Below are positions 1 through 5,565 of a stretch of 5,565 bases of DNA, piece by piece. The position numbers and the translations under genes are program-made. Location of the stretch: positions 1-5,565 of the forward strand of contig JACCSN010000772.1 of assembly GCA_013812985.1 (NCBI GenBank), written 5' to 3'. Below the pieces are notes generated by a model. That model did not search any database. It worked only from the letters and a program-made list of their open reading frames with translations, and had not been told where the DNA came from. Origin of the DNA: Hyphomicrobiales bacterium (GTDB lineage Bacteria > Pseudomonadota > Alphaproteobacteria > Rhizobiales > Afifellaceae). Position 1 is the stretch's first letter, and every line of letters begins with the position of its first letter.

Positions 1-628
1 CGACCCGGTCGGACACCGCTGTCGCCACGCCGATGTTCTGCTCGATGACGAGGATCGCCATCTCGCCCTCCCGGGCGACCGAAACCAGCATGCGCTCGAC
101 CTGATCGACGATGGCCGGCGCGAGCCCCTCCGTCGGCTCATCCATGATGAGGAGCTTGGGATTGCTCAGAAGCGCGCGCGAGATCGCCAGCATCTGCTGT
201 TCGCCGCCGGAAAGCTGCGAGCCGCCATTGTCGCGGCGTTCGGCAAGTCGCGGAAATGTTTGGTATACGCGCTCGACCGTCCAAGCCGCATCGCGCCGAT
301 TGCTGGCCGTAAGCCGCAGATGCTCATCGACCGAGAGGCTGGGCCAGACACGACGGCCCTGCGGCACGTAGCCGACGCCCATCTGATTGATCTCGTGCGG
401 CTCCAGCGAGGAAACCTCCACGCCGTCGACGCGGATCCCGCCGGAACGCGGCCGCTTCAGGCCGACGATGGTGTTGCAGAGCGTGGTCTTGCCCATGCCG
501 TTGCGGCCGACAACCGACAAGACTCCGCGTTCAAGAACAAGCGAGACGCCTTGGATGGCGTGGGACTCGCCGTAGTAAACGTGCAGATCGTCGATCCGGA
601 GAGCCGGCTTGCCGGGGCGCTCAACCAT
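1..628 (-). CDS. livF: LIV-type ABC transporter ATP-binding protein, LivF family (partial, C-terminus outside window)
   Basis: The first 209 codons of the second cytoplasmic ATPase, translated directly from the complement of 628-1 (starts MVERPGKPALRIDDLHVYYG). Motifs seen: Walker A GRNGMGKTT (41-49), Q-loop Gln90 in YVPQGRRVWPSLSV, signature LSGGEQQ (139-145), Walker B LLIMDEP (159-165) with Glu164, then TEGLAP, and VIEQN (194-198). Gln197 stands where most ABC ATPases carry the switch histidine, as is usual for LivF. QGRRVWPSLSVDEHL is a LivF hallmark that separates it from LivG. LivF proteins are usually about 230-240 residues, so some 25-30 residues should lie beyond the left edge. The frame has no stop or frameshift within the window. 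It overlaps livG by eight bases, is probably translationally coupled to it, and completes the importer. Confidence 0.93.
   Translation of the reverse strand, partial: MVERPGKPALRIDDLHVYYGESHAIQGVSLVLERGVLSVVGRNGMGKTTLCNTIVGLKRPRSGGIRVDGVEVSSLEPHEINQMGVGYVPQGRRVWPSLSVDEHLRLTASNRRDAAWTVERVYQTFPRLAERRDNGGSQLSGGEQQMLAISRALLSNPKLLIMDEPTEGLAPAIVDQVERMLVSVAREGEMAILVIEQNIGVATAVSDRV
621..628 (-). promoter_or_regulatory. 8-base livG/livF overlap (ATGGTTGA on the transcript)
   Basis: The livF ATG (628-626) lies upstream of the livG TGA (623-621), giving an 8-base overlap. The upstream sequence GGTGGCGGTC is only a weak ribosome binding site and also encodes the YLGGG end of LivG. Coupled translation of the two ATPases is the likely reason. 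Confidence 0.8.
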
Positions 629-1406
629 GACCGCCACCGAGGTAGATCTCCTGCACCTCAGGGTCGCTTTCGATCTCCGCCGGGGCGCCCTCCTTGAAGA
701 CCTTCCCGTTGTGCATCATCGAAACGTAGTCCGATACGCGCAGCGCCACATCGAGATCATGCTCGATGATCACGTAGCCGATGTGCCTGGGCAAGGCGTT
801 GAGGATGGCGATCAGGTCACGGCGCTCCATCGGGGAGAGGCCCGTCGCGGGTTCGTCGAGGAGGATGAACCGCGGCGCGCCGGCCAGCGCCAGCGCGATT
901 TCCAGCTGGCGCTGCTGGCCGTGGCTGAGCGTGGCGACCAGCATGTCGCGTTCGCCGTCCAGGTGGACGGCGTTCAGGATCAGCTCTGCCTGCGCCATGT
1001 TCACGTCCGCCGGGCGCGGCCTCACGAGTGAGAAGCGGCCGCGCGAAACCCCCCGGCACGCCAGGAACATGCTGTCCTTGACCGAGAGCCCGCCGAACAA
1101 CTGCGATATCTGGTAGGTGCGCCGAAGGCCGCGGCGGATGCGCTCATGCGGCGGCAGGACCGTGATGTCCTCGCCGAAGAACCGGATGCGTCCGGCGGTG
1201 GGCAGGAAGTCGCCGGTGATGGCGTTGAAGAGGGTGGTCTTGCCGGCCCCGTTGGATCCGAGGACCGCGCGCCGCTCTCCGGGCGCGATCCTCATCGTAA
1301 CCCCGGAGACAGCCACCAGCGCCCCGAAGTGACGCGACACGCCGTCCAGCTCCAACGCAAATGCGTTGGAGCTTTGAAGACGCGACGCGACCAAGCTCTC
1401 CGACAC
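621..1406 (-). CDS. livG: LIV-type ABC transporter ATP-binding protein, LivG family
   Basis: Cytoplasmic ATPase subunit of 261 residues that pairs with LivF to drive LivHM. All nucleotide-binding motifs are present: Walker A GSNGAGKTT (50-58; Ser where many relatives have Pro), Q-loop Gln99 in RRTYQIS, signature LSHGQ (160-164) followed by QRQLEIALALAG, Walker B FILLDEP (180-186) with catalytic Glu185, D-loop GLSPME, and switch His216 in VIIEHD. The C-terminus has EIYLGGG, typical of LivG/LivF. The start is GTG at 1406-1404 with only a weak AGG upstream. An alternative TTG at codon 18 would give a start closer to that of shorter relatives, but its upstream region lies inside a strong inverted repeat. 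The GTG is preferred, with some doubt. Codons 12-19 overlap that repeat. The last eight bases overlap livF. Family assignment is secure. Confidence 0.93.
   Translation of the reverse strand: MSESLVASRLQSSNAFALELDGVSRHFGALVAVSGVTMRIAPGERRAVLGSNGAGKTTLFNAITGDFLPTAGRIRFFGEDITVLPPHERIRRGLRRTYQISQLFGGLSVKDSMFLACRGVSRGRFSLVRPRPADVNMAQAELILNAVHLDGERDMLVATLSHGQQRQLEIALALAGAPRFILLDEPATGLSPMERRDLIAILNALPRHIGYVIIEHDLDVALRVSDYVSMMHNGKVFKEGAPAEIESDPEVQEIYLGGGHG
1348..1373. repeat. Perfect 12-base inverted repeat with 2-base spacer, inside the 5' end of livG
   Basis: Arms AGCTCCAACGCA (1348-1359) and TGCGTTGGAGCT (1362-1373) are exact reverse complements, separated by AA on the plus strand. As RNA this would give an 11-base-pair stem with an AUUU loop on the operon transcript, starting 33 bases after the first base of livG and 60 bases after the binding-protein stop codon. 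No U run follows on the transcript, so it does not look like an intrinsic terminator. It encodes livG residues about 12-20 (SSNAFALEL), most of which form an N-terminal extension before the conserved ATPase fold. It could act as an mRNA-stability or translation hairpin, or as a DNA operator. The role is inferred; the repeat itself is seen directly. Confidence 0.8.
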
Positions 1407-1433
1407 GCGTAAATGCCTGCCGGCGTGAATCGC
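1407..1433 (-). other. 27-base gap between the binding-protein gene and livG
   Basis: Only a weak AGG, nine bases before the livG GTG, resembles a ribosome binding site. The livG frame stays open back to the binding-protein stop, but no ATG, GTG or TTG lies in frame here. No terminator hairpin with a T run is visible, so read-through into livG is expected. Confidence 0.5.
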
Positions 1434-2681
1434 TTACGGACAGCTCGGGTTTTCGCGGCTGACCGCGCCAAGCGCCAGGAACTCCTCCTCGGCGATCCCG
1501 AGCGTCTGATTGATCTGTGGAATCACCTTTATGAACTTGTTGTAAAGGTTGCCGTCCGCGCCTTCCGACACTTCGGTCAGGTAAATATCGGCGACCGCGT
1601 TGCGGTTCTTGTCGAGCGACAATTTGCCGGTCGGCGTCTCGAAGGAAAGCTTGGACAGCGCGTCGCGAAGCTTGGCGCCGCCGTCGGAAACATCGCCCCC
1701 GACCTGCTCGAGCGCCAGCAGCGCCGCCTTGGTGTTGACGTAGTAGGCATGGGCGAAGAGCGAGGGCGACGGGAACGCGCCATCCTGCTTCTTGTAAGCC
1801 TCGACGAACGCCTTCCATGCCGGCGTGTCGTTGGTGTCGGCGATCGGACCCGCTGACGGCGTCCCGATGACGACGTCGCGAATCTTGCCCTTCGAGGACA
1901 GGACCGTCTGGTCGACGGTGATCGAGCCGCCGATCAGCGGCGCTTCGCCGCCGGCCTGTTGGTACTGGGTCAGGAAGTTGACGCCGTCGGCGCCGCCCAG
2001 AGCGACGTAGATCGCATCGACATCGTCCGGAATGGCGGCGATGACCGATGAATAGTCCTTGTTGCCGATCGGCACCCAGGATTTGGACGGAACCGTGCCG
2101 CCGGCCTTGCAGAACTCGGCCATGAAGCCGAAGACCTGCGTATAGGGGAACGAATAGTCCTCCGCCACGGTGGCGACTTTCCTGTAGCCCTTCTCGTTGA
2201 AAGCGTAGGCGCCGAGCCCGGCCATCCATTGCGCGCCGTCGGTGGAGAAGCGGAAGAAGTTTTCAGCCGGATCGCGCAGCGTCGTGTCCTGAGCGGCCGA
2301 CGAGCCGTTGATGAAGGTCACCTCCGGCTGCGTCTTGGCATAATCCTTCACGACGATGCCCTCGTCCCCCGAAAGCGGGCCGACGACGATCTTGACCCCG
2401 TCCTGCTCGACAAGTTTCCGCACCGCGCGCGCCGCGCTGTCGGGCGAGGCGTCGGACGAGCCGCGGACGATCTCGATCGTCTTGCCGGCGACCATGCCTC
2501 CGACCTCGTCAACCGCCGTCATCGCGCCGCGCATGCCGTCTTCGCCAAGCACCGTGAAGGGGCCCTCGAAGGTCGCCAACACGCCGATCCGGATCGTATC
2601 GTCCTGAGCAAGCGCAAGCGAGGGGGCGGCGAGGCCGGTGGCGACCGTCAGCGCCAGAAACATACGTCGTTGGATATTCAT
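1434..2681 (-). CDS. Periplasmic substrate-binding protein of a branched-chain-amino-acid-type ABC transporter (LivK-like)
   Basis: Secreted solute receptor of 415 residues, type I periplasmic binding fold (Peripl_BP_6 / Leu-Ile-Val-binding family). Residues 1-25 form a Sec signal peptide: Arg5-Arg6, a hydrophobic core, and a likely signal-peptidase-I cut after ALA25, giving mature QDDTIRIGVL. There is no lipobox. Landmarks are IRIGVLATFEGPF (first strand), the GPLSGDEG turn (101-108), NGSSAAQDTT (125-134) at the usual ligand-contact loop, AEDYSFPYTQ (173-182), and YVALGGADGVNFLTQYQQAG (225-244). Only two cysteines occur, Cys191 and Cys414 in the C-terminal NPSCP; an exported protein could join them as a disulfide. 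The start is set by a strong GGAGG five bases upstream. The gene lies between livM and livG, separated by 27 bases on each side, and should deliver ligand to LivHM. The ligand cannot be assigned: the family also covers aromatic acids, amides, urea-like compounds and other amino acids. Confidence 0.93.
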   Translation of the reverse strand: MNIQRRMFLALTVATGLAAPSLALAQDDTIRIGVLATFEGPFTVLGEDGMRGAMTAVDEVGGMVAGKTIEIVRGSSDASPDSAARAVRKLVEQDGVKIVVGPLSGDEGIVVKDYAKTQPEVTFINGSSAAQDTTLRDPAENFFRFSTDGAQWMAGLGAYAFNEKGYRKVATVAEDYSFPYTQVFGFMAEFCKAGGTVPSKSWVPIGNKDYSSVIAAIPDDVDAIYVALGGADGVNFLTQYQQAGGEAPLIGGSITVDQTVLSSKGKIRDVVIGTPSAGPIADTNDTPAWKAFVEAYKKQDGAFPSPSLFAHAYYVNTKAALLALEQVGGDVSDGGAKLRDALSKLSFETPTGKLSLDKNRNAVADIYLTEVSEGADGNLYNKFIKVIPQINQTLGIAEEEFLALGAVSRENPSCP

Positions 2682-2708
2682 GCTTTCCTCCCTGTTTTTC
2701 GAAGATGC
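2682..2708 (-). promoter_or_regulatory. 27-base gap with strong Shine-Dalgarno for the binding-protein gene
   Basis: On the transcript strand the gap contains AGGGAGGAAA. Its GGAGG core (2687-2691) sits five bases before the ATG at 2681-2679. This is the only strong Shine-Dalgarno in front of a visible gene start, and it decides the start over the in-frame ATG at codon 7. A TTCGAA palindrome is also present, but I see no convincing promoter or hairpin. Confidence 0.8.
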
Positions 2709-3755
2709 TTAGTTCAGCGGCTGCGGCGCCGAAGCGCCGGAGCGCAAGGACTCCTGGGCGAAATGGGGCTTGAACCGGCTCCATAACCCAAGAAGACCAT
2801 CCGGTGAGACGAAGACGATGACCAGAAACACCAGGCCGATCAGCGTATTGAAACGCTCGGCCCCGACGATGTCTATGGCGAAGGTCTGCATCAAGACAAC
2901 GATCAATGCGCCGAGGAAGGGGCCGATCGGGTGGCGCATCCCGCCGATCACGGCGATGATCAGGACATTGGTCGCGGCGCCCACCCCGATCGTTCCGGGC
3001 GAGATGCGTCCATTCAACCAGACGAGCAGGACGCCCGCCAGGCCGGCGATGATGCCGGCGTAGAAAAACGCGGCGATCTTGTGGGCGGTCACATGGAACC
3101 CGAGGGCACGCATGCGGCGGGGGTTGTCGCGGATCGCTTGCAAGGCCAGCCCAAAGGTAGAGCGTGATCCGTAGAGCACCGCCCCATAGGCGAGCACCGC
3201 GACGGCAAGACAAAGATAGTAGAACGGCGCCGGATCGCGCCAGCGCACGCCCCAGAACTCCGGCGCGCGGACACCCGTGAAGCCGGGAAAGCCGTTAAAT
3301 AAAGCGTAGTTCTGCTGGGCGAAGTAGAACACGGCCGTGGCGATCGCGAGCGTGATCATGATCGTGTAGATGCCGTCGGTGCGGGCCGAAACCGCGCCGA
3401 TCAGAGCCGATGCGATTCCGCCGACGGCGACCGCGAACGGGACGAGGATCCACCAGGGCCAGCCGAACCCCAGGACTCCGGAATTGTTCTCACCAAGGAT
3501 CGCGATCGTGTACGCGGCGAGACCGGCCACGCTGATCTGCGCCAGGCTGATCATGCCGCCATAGCCCGCCAGCATCATGAGCGACAGGGCGATCATCCCG
3601 AAGATCAGGGAATAGGCGCCGATCTGCGTCAGGAAGAAATCCGATGCGATCACGGGATAGACGAGAAGCGCGGCCAGGAGCGCGATGTGCGCAGCGCCAA
3701 TCTCGCCGAAGACGGCCTCCAGCCGCGATCTCCGGCCTGCCGTTTCCGTCATCAT
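2709..3755 (-). CDS. livM: LIV-type ABC transporter permease, LivM family
   Basis: Second inner-membrane permease, 348 residues, predicted to pair with LivH. Hydrophobic segments lie at roughly 21-38, 44-64, 70-88, 99-121, 130-146, 178-195, 225-245, 261-291 and 303-322. Family signatures are LAGYGGMISLAQISVAGLAA (62-81), the coupling loop around GLALQAIRDNPRRMRALG (202-219), and VLIIAVIGGMRHPIGPFLGA (264-283). The end, VFVSPDGLLGL, is also typical. The length is normal for LivM proteins of this type and shorter than the enteric LivM. The first of two tandem ATGs is chosen because it overlaps the livH stop. The frame stays open far upstream inside livH, but that part is an arginine- and proline-rich off-frame translation with no LivM similarity. 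The gene is followed by a 27-base gap before the binding-protein gene. Confidence 0.93.
   Translation of the reverse strand: MMTETAGRRSRLEAVFGEIGAAHIALLAALLVYPVIASDFFLTQIGAYSLIFGMIALSLMMLAGYGGMISLAQISVAGLAAYTIAILGENNSGVLGFGWPWWILVPFAVAVGGIASALIGAVSARTDGIYTIMITLAIATAVFYFAQQNYALFNGFPGFTGVRAPEFWGVRWRDPAPFYYLCLAVAVLAYGAVLYGSRSTFGLALQAIRDNPRRMRALGFHVTAHKIAAFFYAGIIAGLAGVLLVWLNGRISPGTIGVGAATNVLIIAVIGGMRHPIGPFLGALIVVLMQTFAIDIVGAERFNTLIGLVFLVIVFVSPDGLLGLWSRFKPHFAQESLRSGASAPQPLN
3752..3755 (-). promoter_or_regulatory. ATGA stop/start overlap, livH-livM
   Basis: The livH TGA (3754-3752) overlaps the first livM ATG (3755-3753). A second ATG follows immediately (3752-3750), so livM has tandem ATG codons and could start at either. 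The overlap with the livH stop favours the first. A weak purine run (GGGGCGAG) precedes the start on the transcript. Coupling would keep the two permease halves near 1:1. Confidence 0.85.
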
Positions 3756-4801
3756 CGGGCTCGCCCCATGATGCCTTGCGGGCGGATCGCCAGCGTGACC
3801 ACCATTATGACGAAGGTCAGCACGATGCCGTAAGTCGGGAAATAGACGAGGCCGATCTGCTCGGCGAGGCCGATGAGGAGCGCGCCGATGGCGGCGCCGG
3901 TGATCGAGCCCATGCCGCCGACGATGACGACCACCAGCGAGGCGAGCAGATAGCGCACGTCCTCGCCGGGGGCGACCGAAAGGGCCGAGCCCCCTACGAC
4001 CCCGGCGAAGCCGGCAAGCCCCGCGCCGATCGCGAAGACGATCGCGAAGACGGCATGCACGTTCACGCCGGATGCCGACAGCATGGCCCGGTCGTCGACG
4101 CCGGCGCGTATCATCATGCCGACCCGCGTGCGGTTGAGCATCAGCCATAGCCCCACGCCGACCGCGATGGCGACGCCCAGCACGACGAGACGGTAGAACG
4201 GGTAATTGATGAACACCGCGTCGCCGTTGGACCTGTAGGCCGTGATGATCGGCAGCTTCACGGCGCCGTCGAGCCATTCCGGGGTGGTGATCTGGTATGT
4301 CGTTCCGGTCCACATCCACAGCATCAGGTCGGCGGCGACGATCGAGATGCCGATCGTCACCAGCGTCTGCCGGAGGTCGTCGCCTTCGATCCGGCGGAAG
4401 ACGAAGACCTGCATGGCGAGGCCGATGATCGCCAGCGCGATGAAGCCGGCGGCGACGCCCGCAAGCCAATAGCCGGTCCGGGCGGAGACCTCGTATCCGA
4501 TGTAGGCGCCGAGCAAATAGAGCGAGCCGTGCGCCAGGTTGACGTTGCGCATCAGGCCGAAAACAAGGGTGAAGCCGCTCGCCACCAGGAAATACAGGCC
4601 GGCGAGCGTGACGCCGTTGAGGATGGAGCTGACGAAGGCCTTCTTGGAGATCAGGACGGCGTTCAGCCAGGTCGGCCAGACTGCGAAGGTCAGCCATGCG
4701 AGCAGAGCGGCAGCCAGGAGCCAGAGGAGACTCCAGGCCTGCCGCCTGCTGAAGGCGCCGGCGGCGACGCCCTCTCCGACCTGCTGATCCAGGACGCTCA
4801 T
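3752..4801 (-). CDS. livH: LIV-type ABC transporter permease, LivH family
   Basis: Inner-membrane permease of 349 residues, one half of the channel of a branched-chain-amino-acid-class (HAAT) importer. About eight or nine hydrophobic segments can be seen. The core starts near residue 57 with SILNGVTLAGLYFLVASG and continues into FGLMRNVNLAHGSLYLLGAY, the usual LivH N-terminal signature. Residues about 224-248 (TRVGMMIRAGVDDRAMLSAS) form the cytoplasmic EAA-like coupling loop that contacts the ATPases. VVVIVGGMGSITGAAIGALL (291-310) is the conserved C-terminal block, and the protein ends with RPQGIMGRAR. It is about 40 residues longer than E. coli LivH because of an N-terminal extension with one extra hydrophobic segment (about 23-42). 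The start at 4801 is set by the ATGA overlap with the amidohydrolase. The open frame continues further upstream, but only as an arginine-rich off-frame reading of the enzyme gene. The stop overlaps livM. Family assignment is secure; the transported solute is not known. Confidence 0.93.
   Translation of the reverse strand: MSVLDQQVGEGVAAGAFSRRQAWSLLWLLAAALLAWLTFAVWPTWLNAVLISKKAFVSSILNGVTLAGLYFLVASGFTLVFGLMRNVNLAHGSLYLLGAYIGYEVSARTGYWLAGVAAGFIALAIIGLAMQVFVFRRIEGDDLRQTLVTIGISIVAADLMLWMWTGTTYQITTPEWLDGAVKLPIITAYRSNGDAVFINYPFYRLVVLGVAIAVGVGLWLMLNRTRVGMMIRAGVDDRAMLSASGVNVHAVFAIVFAIGAGLAGFAGVVGGSALSVAPGEDVRYLLASLVVVIVGGMGSITGAAIGALLIGLAEQIGLVYFPTYGIVLTFVIMVVTLAIRPQGIMGRAR
4798..4801 (-). promoter_or_regulatory. 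ATGA stop/start overlap, amidohydrolase-livH
   Basis: The livH ATG (4801-4799) shares bases with the amidohydrolase TGA (4800-4798). The sequence just upstream on the transcript has no convincing Shine-Dalgarno (it is CG-rich, ending CTGACCGC before ATG). livH is therefore probably translated by reinitiation or coupling after the amidohydrolase. The overlap fixes the livH start and shows that the enzyme and the transporter share one message. Confidence 0.85.
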
Positions 4802-5565
4802 GCGGTCAGGCGCCGGCGCTGCTCGTTCATCCGCGGGGCTTTGTGGAACTTGCCGTCCTTCATGATGGCGAGGATGCGGTTCTTGTCCTGCAGGATGCGG
4901 ACGTCGGCGATCGGATCGCCGTCGACCAGCAGCAAGTCGGCCAGATAGCCTTCCCTGATCTGGCCCAGTTCGTTGCCCATCAGCATGATCTCGCCGCCAT
5001 ACTTGGTCGCCGCCATGATGGCTTCCATCGGGGAGAAGCCGAGCATCTCGACGAATGTCTGGATGTCGCGGGCATTGGTCCCTTGCGGCGTCCAGGCGAA
5101 GCCATAGTCGCCGCCGATGCAGATGCGGATGCCGCGCCGATGCATCTTCTTCATGGTCGCGACGCACATTTCGAGCTCGCGCTCGTAGAGCATCGCGATT
5201 TTCGACCCCGGCTTGATGCCCCATTCCGATGCTTCGCGCGCCGTGTTGATCAGCCAGGCGATGCCCGGAGCGACAAAATGCTTGTCCTTCGCGGCTTCCA
5301 GCATGTCGAGCGCCTCCTCGTCGGCGAAGGAGGCGTGATAGATGTTCTGGATCCCATGCCGGATGCACTGCTTGACCGAGCCCGAGGAGCGGGCATGCGC
5401 CGACACCACCTTGTTGCGGCAGCGCGCCTCCGAGCAGGCCATCGCCACCTCTTCCTCCGACATCGGCGTCTCTTCCGCGCCCATGCCGGTGATCTCCTCG
5501 CCGGACAGGTTGAGCTTGATGGAATCGACGCCGTATTTGATCAGCTTGCGCACCGTCCGGCGGAT
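4798..5565 (-). CDS. Metal-dependent amidohydrolase, COG1228-like (partial, N-terminus outside window)
   Basis: This is the C-terminal 255 residues of an amidohydrolase-superfamily TIM-barrel enzyme, predicted to hydrolyse a C-N bond such as an amide, N-acyl or peptide bond. The frame is open to the right edge. The GTG at 5553-5551 is probably internal (Val), because the first barrel strand with the expected HxH metal motif is missing and must lie upstream. Visible metal-site candidates are Lys in DSIKLNL (codon 5517-5515; expected to be carboxylated), His in SAHAR (5397-5395), His in IYHAS (5337-5335) and Asp in GGDYGF (5109-5107). This Lys/His/His/Asp order matches the family that includes imidazolonepropionase-like enzymes and bacterial prolidase/Xaa-Arg/Lys carboxypeptidases. 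The C-terminal block GYLADLLLVDGDP is the typical beta-sandwich return of such enzymes. Its TGA overlaps the livH ATG, so it is probably translated with the transporter and may act on the imported solute. The family is secure; the substrate is unknown. Confidence 0.9.
   Translation of the reverse strand: MRRTVRKLIKYGVDSIKLNLSGEEITGMGAEETPMSEEEVAMACSEARCRNKVVSAHARSSGSVKQCIRHGIQNIYHASFADEEALDMLEAAKDKHFVAPGIAWLINTAREASEWGIKPGSKIAMLYERELEMCVATMKKMHRRGIRICIGGDYGFAWTPQGTNARDIQTFVEMLGFSPMEAIMAATKYGGEIMLMGNELGQIREGYLADLLLVDGDPIADVRILQDKNRILAIMKDGKFHKAPRMNEQRRRLTA

Noticed and set aside
36..46. LivF has Gln instead of the switch histidine after Walker B
   Set aside because: Other LivF proteins also carry EQN here while LivG carries EHD, so this is a family trait and not a defect.
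1144..2229. Minus-strand 361-codon open frame across the binding-protein gene and livG
   Set aside because: It is a different frame on the same strand as two genes with clear family motifs. Its product is low-complexity and Arg/Gly-rich with no motif.
2229..2786. Long plus-strand open frame (185 codons) opposite the binding-protein gene
   Set aside because: It is antisense to a well-supported gene, rich in Arg and Ala as expected for a complementary reading of GC-rich codons, and shows no recognisable motif. Other plus-strand frames (for example 260-697, 609-1031 and 3644-4150) are rejected for the same reason.
4028..4051. Perfect tandem 12-base repeat (GATCGCGAAGAC twice) in livH
   Set aside because: It encodes VFAIVFAI in a membrane helix. 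Comparison with the known LivH pattern suggests no extra residues here, so it looks like chance codon use for a repetitive hydrophobic stretch.
4337..4358. 8-base inverted repeat GACGATCG / CGATCGTC with a 6-base loop in livH
   Set aside because: It is short, built from the GATCG words that are common all over this sequence, and in mid-gene with no T run or other context.
3756..4697. Possible long N-terminal extension of LivM upstream of 3755
   Set aside because: The frame is open, but the translation is Arg/Pro-rich and lies entirely within livH in another frame. The ATGA junction gives a normal LivM length.
4802..5368. Possible long N-terminal extension of LivH upstream of 4801
   Set aside because: It is an off-frame reading of the amidohydrolase gene. 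The ATGA overlap and the start of hydrophobic sequence support 4801.
5551..5553. GTG as a complete start of the amidohydrolase
   Set aside because: The frame stays open to the window edge, and the protein would lack the first barrel strands and the HxH metal motif. The gene is better read as truncated by the window.

Overview
The window is a single stretch of one minus-strand operon, packed end to end with coding sequence. It is GC-rich, G or C dominates third codon positions, and its proteins look proteobacterial. An alphaproteobacterium, plausibly of the Rhizobiales, is the best guess, but no phylogenetic marker is present to prove it.

In transcription order (high to low coordinates) the genes are: the C-terminal part of a metal-dependent amidohydrolase (from the right edge to 4798); a LivH-type permease (4801-3752); a LivM-type permease (3755-2709); a periplasmic branched-chain-amino-acid-type substrate-binding protein (2681-1434); a LivG-type ATPase (1406-621); and the N-terminal 209 codons of a LivF-type ATPase (628 to the left edge). 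All five components of one complete HAAT/LIV-class ABC importer are therefore present, although LivF is cut by the window edge. The first three genes are joined by two 4-base ATGA start/stop overlaps, and livG/livF overlap by 8 bases. Only the binding-protein gene is set apart, by a 27-base gap on each side, and it has the only strong Shine-Dalgarno sequence among the gene starts in the window. That fits its need for higher expression than the membrane and ATPase subunits.

Working model: the binding protein captures a small solute in the periplasm, LivH/LivM pass it across the inner membrane using ATP hydrolysed by LivG/LivF, and the co-translated amidohydrolase cleaves it or a product of it. 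The ligand cannot be read from the sequence. The amidohydrolase shows the Lys/His/His/Asp metal-site pattern of the COG1228-like family, which suggests an amide, N-acyl or peptide-like compound rather than plain leucine, isoleucine or valine.

The most unusual DNA feature is a perfect 12-base inverted repeat with a 2-base spacer (1348-1373). It lies inside the first 20 codons of livG, 60 bases after the binding-protein stop codon. There is no RNA gene, mobile element, CRISPR array, clear promoter or terminator. No gap between genes exceeds 27 bases.
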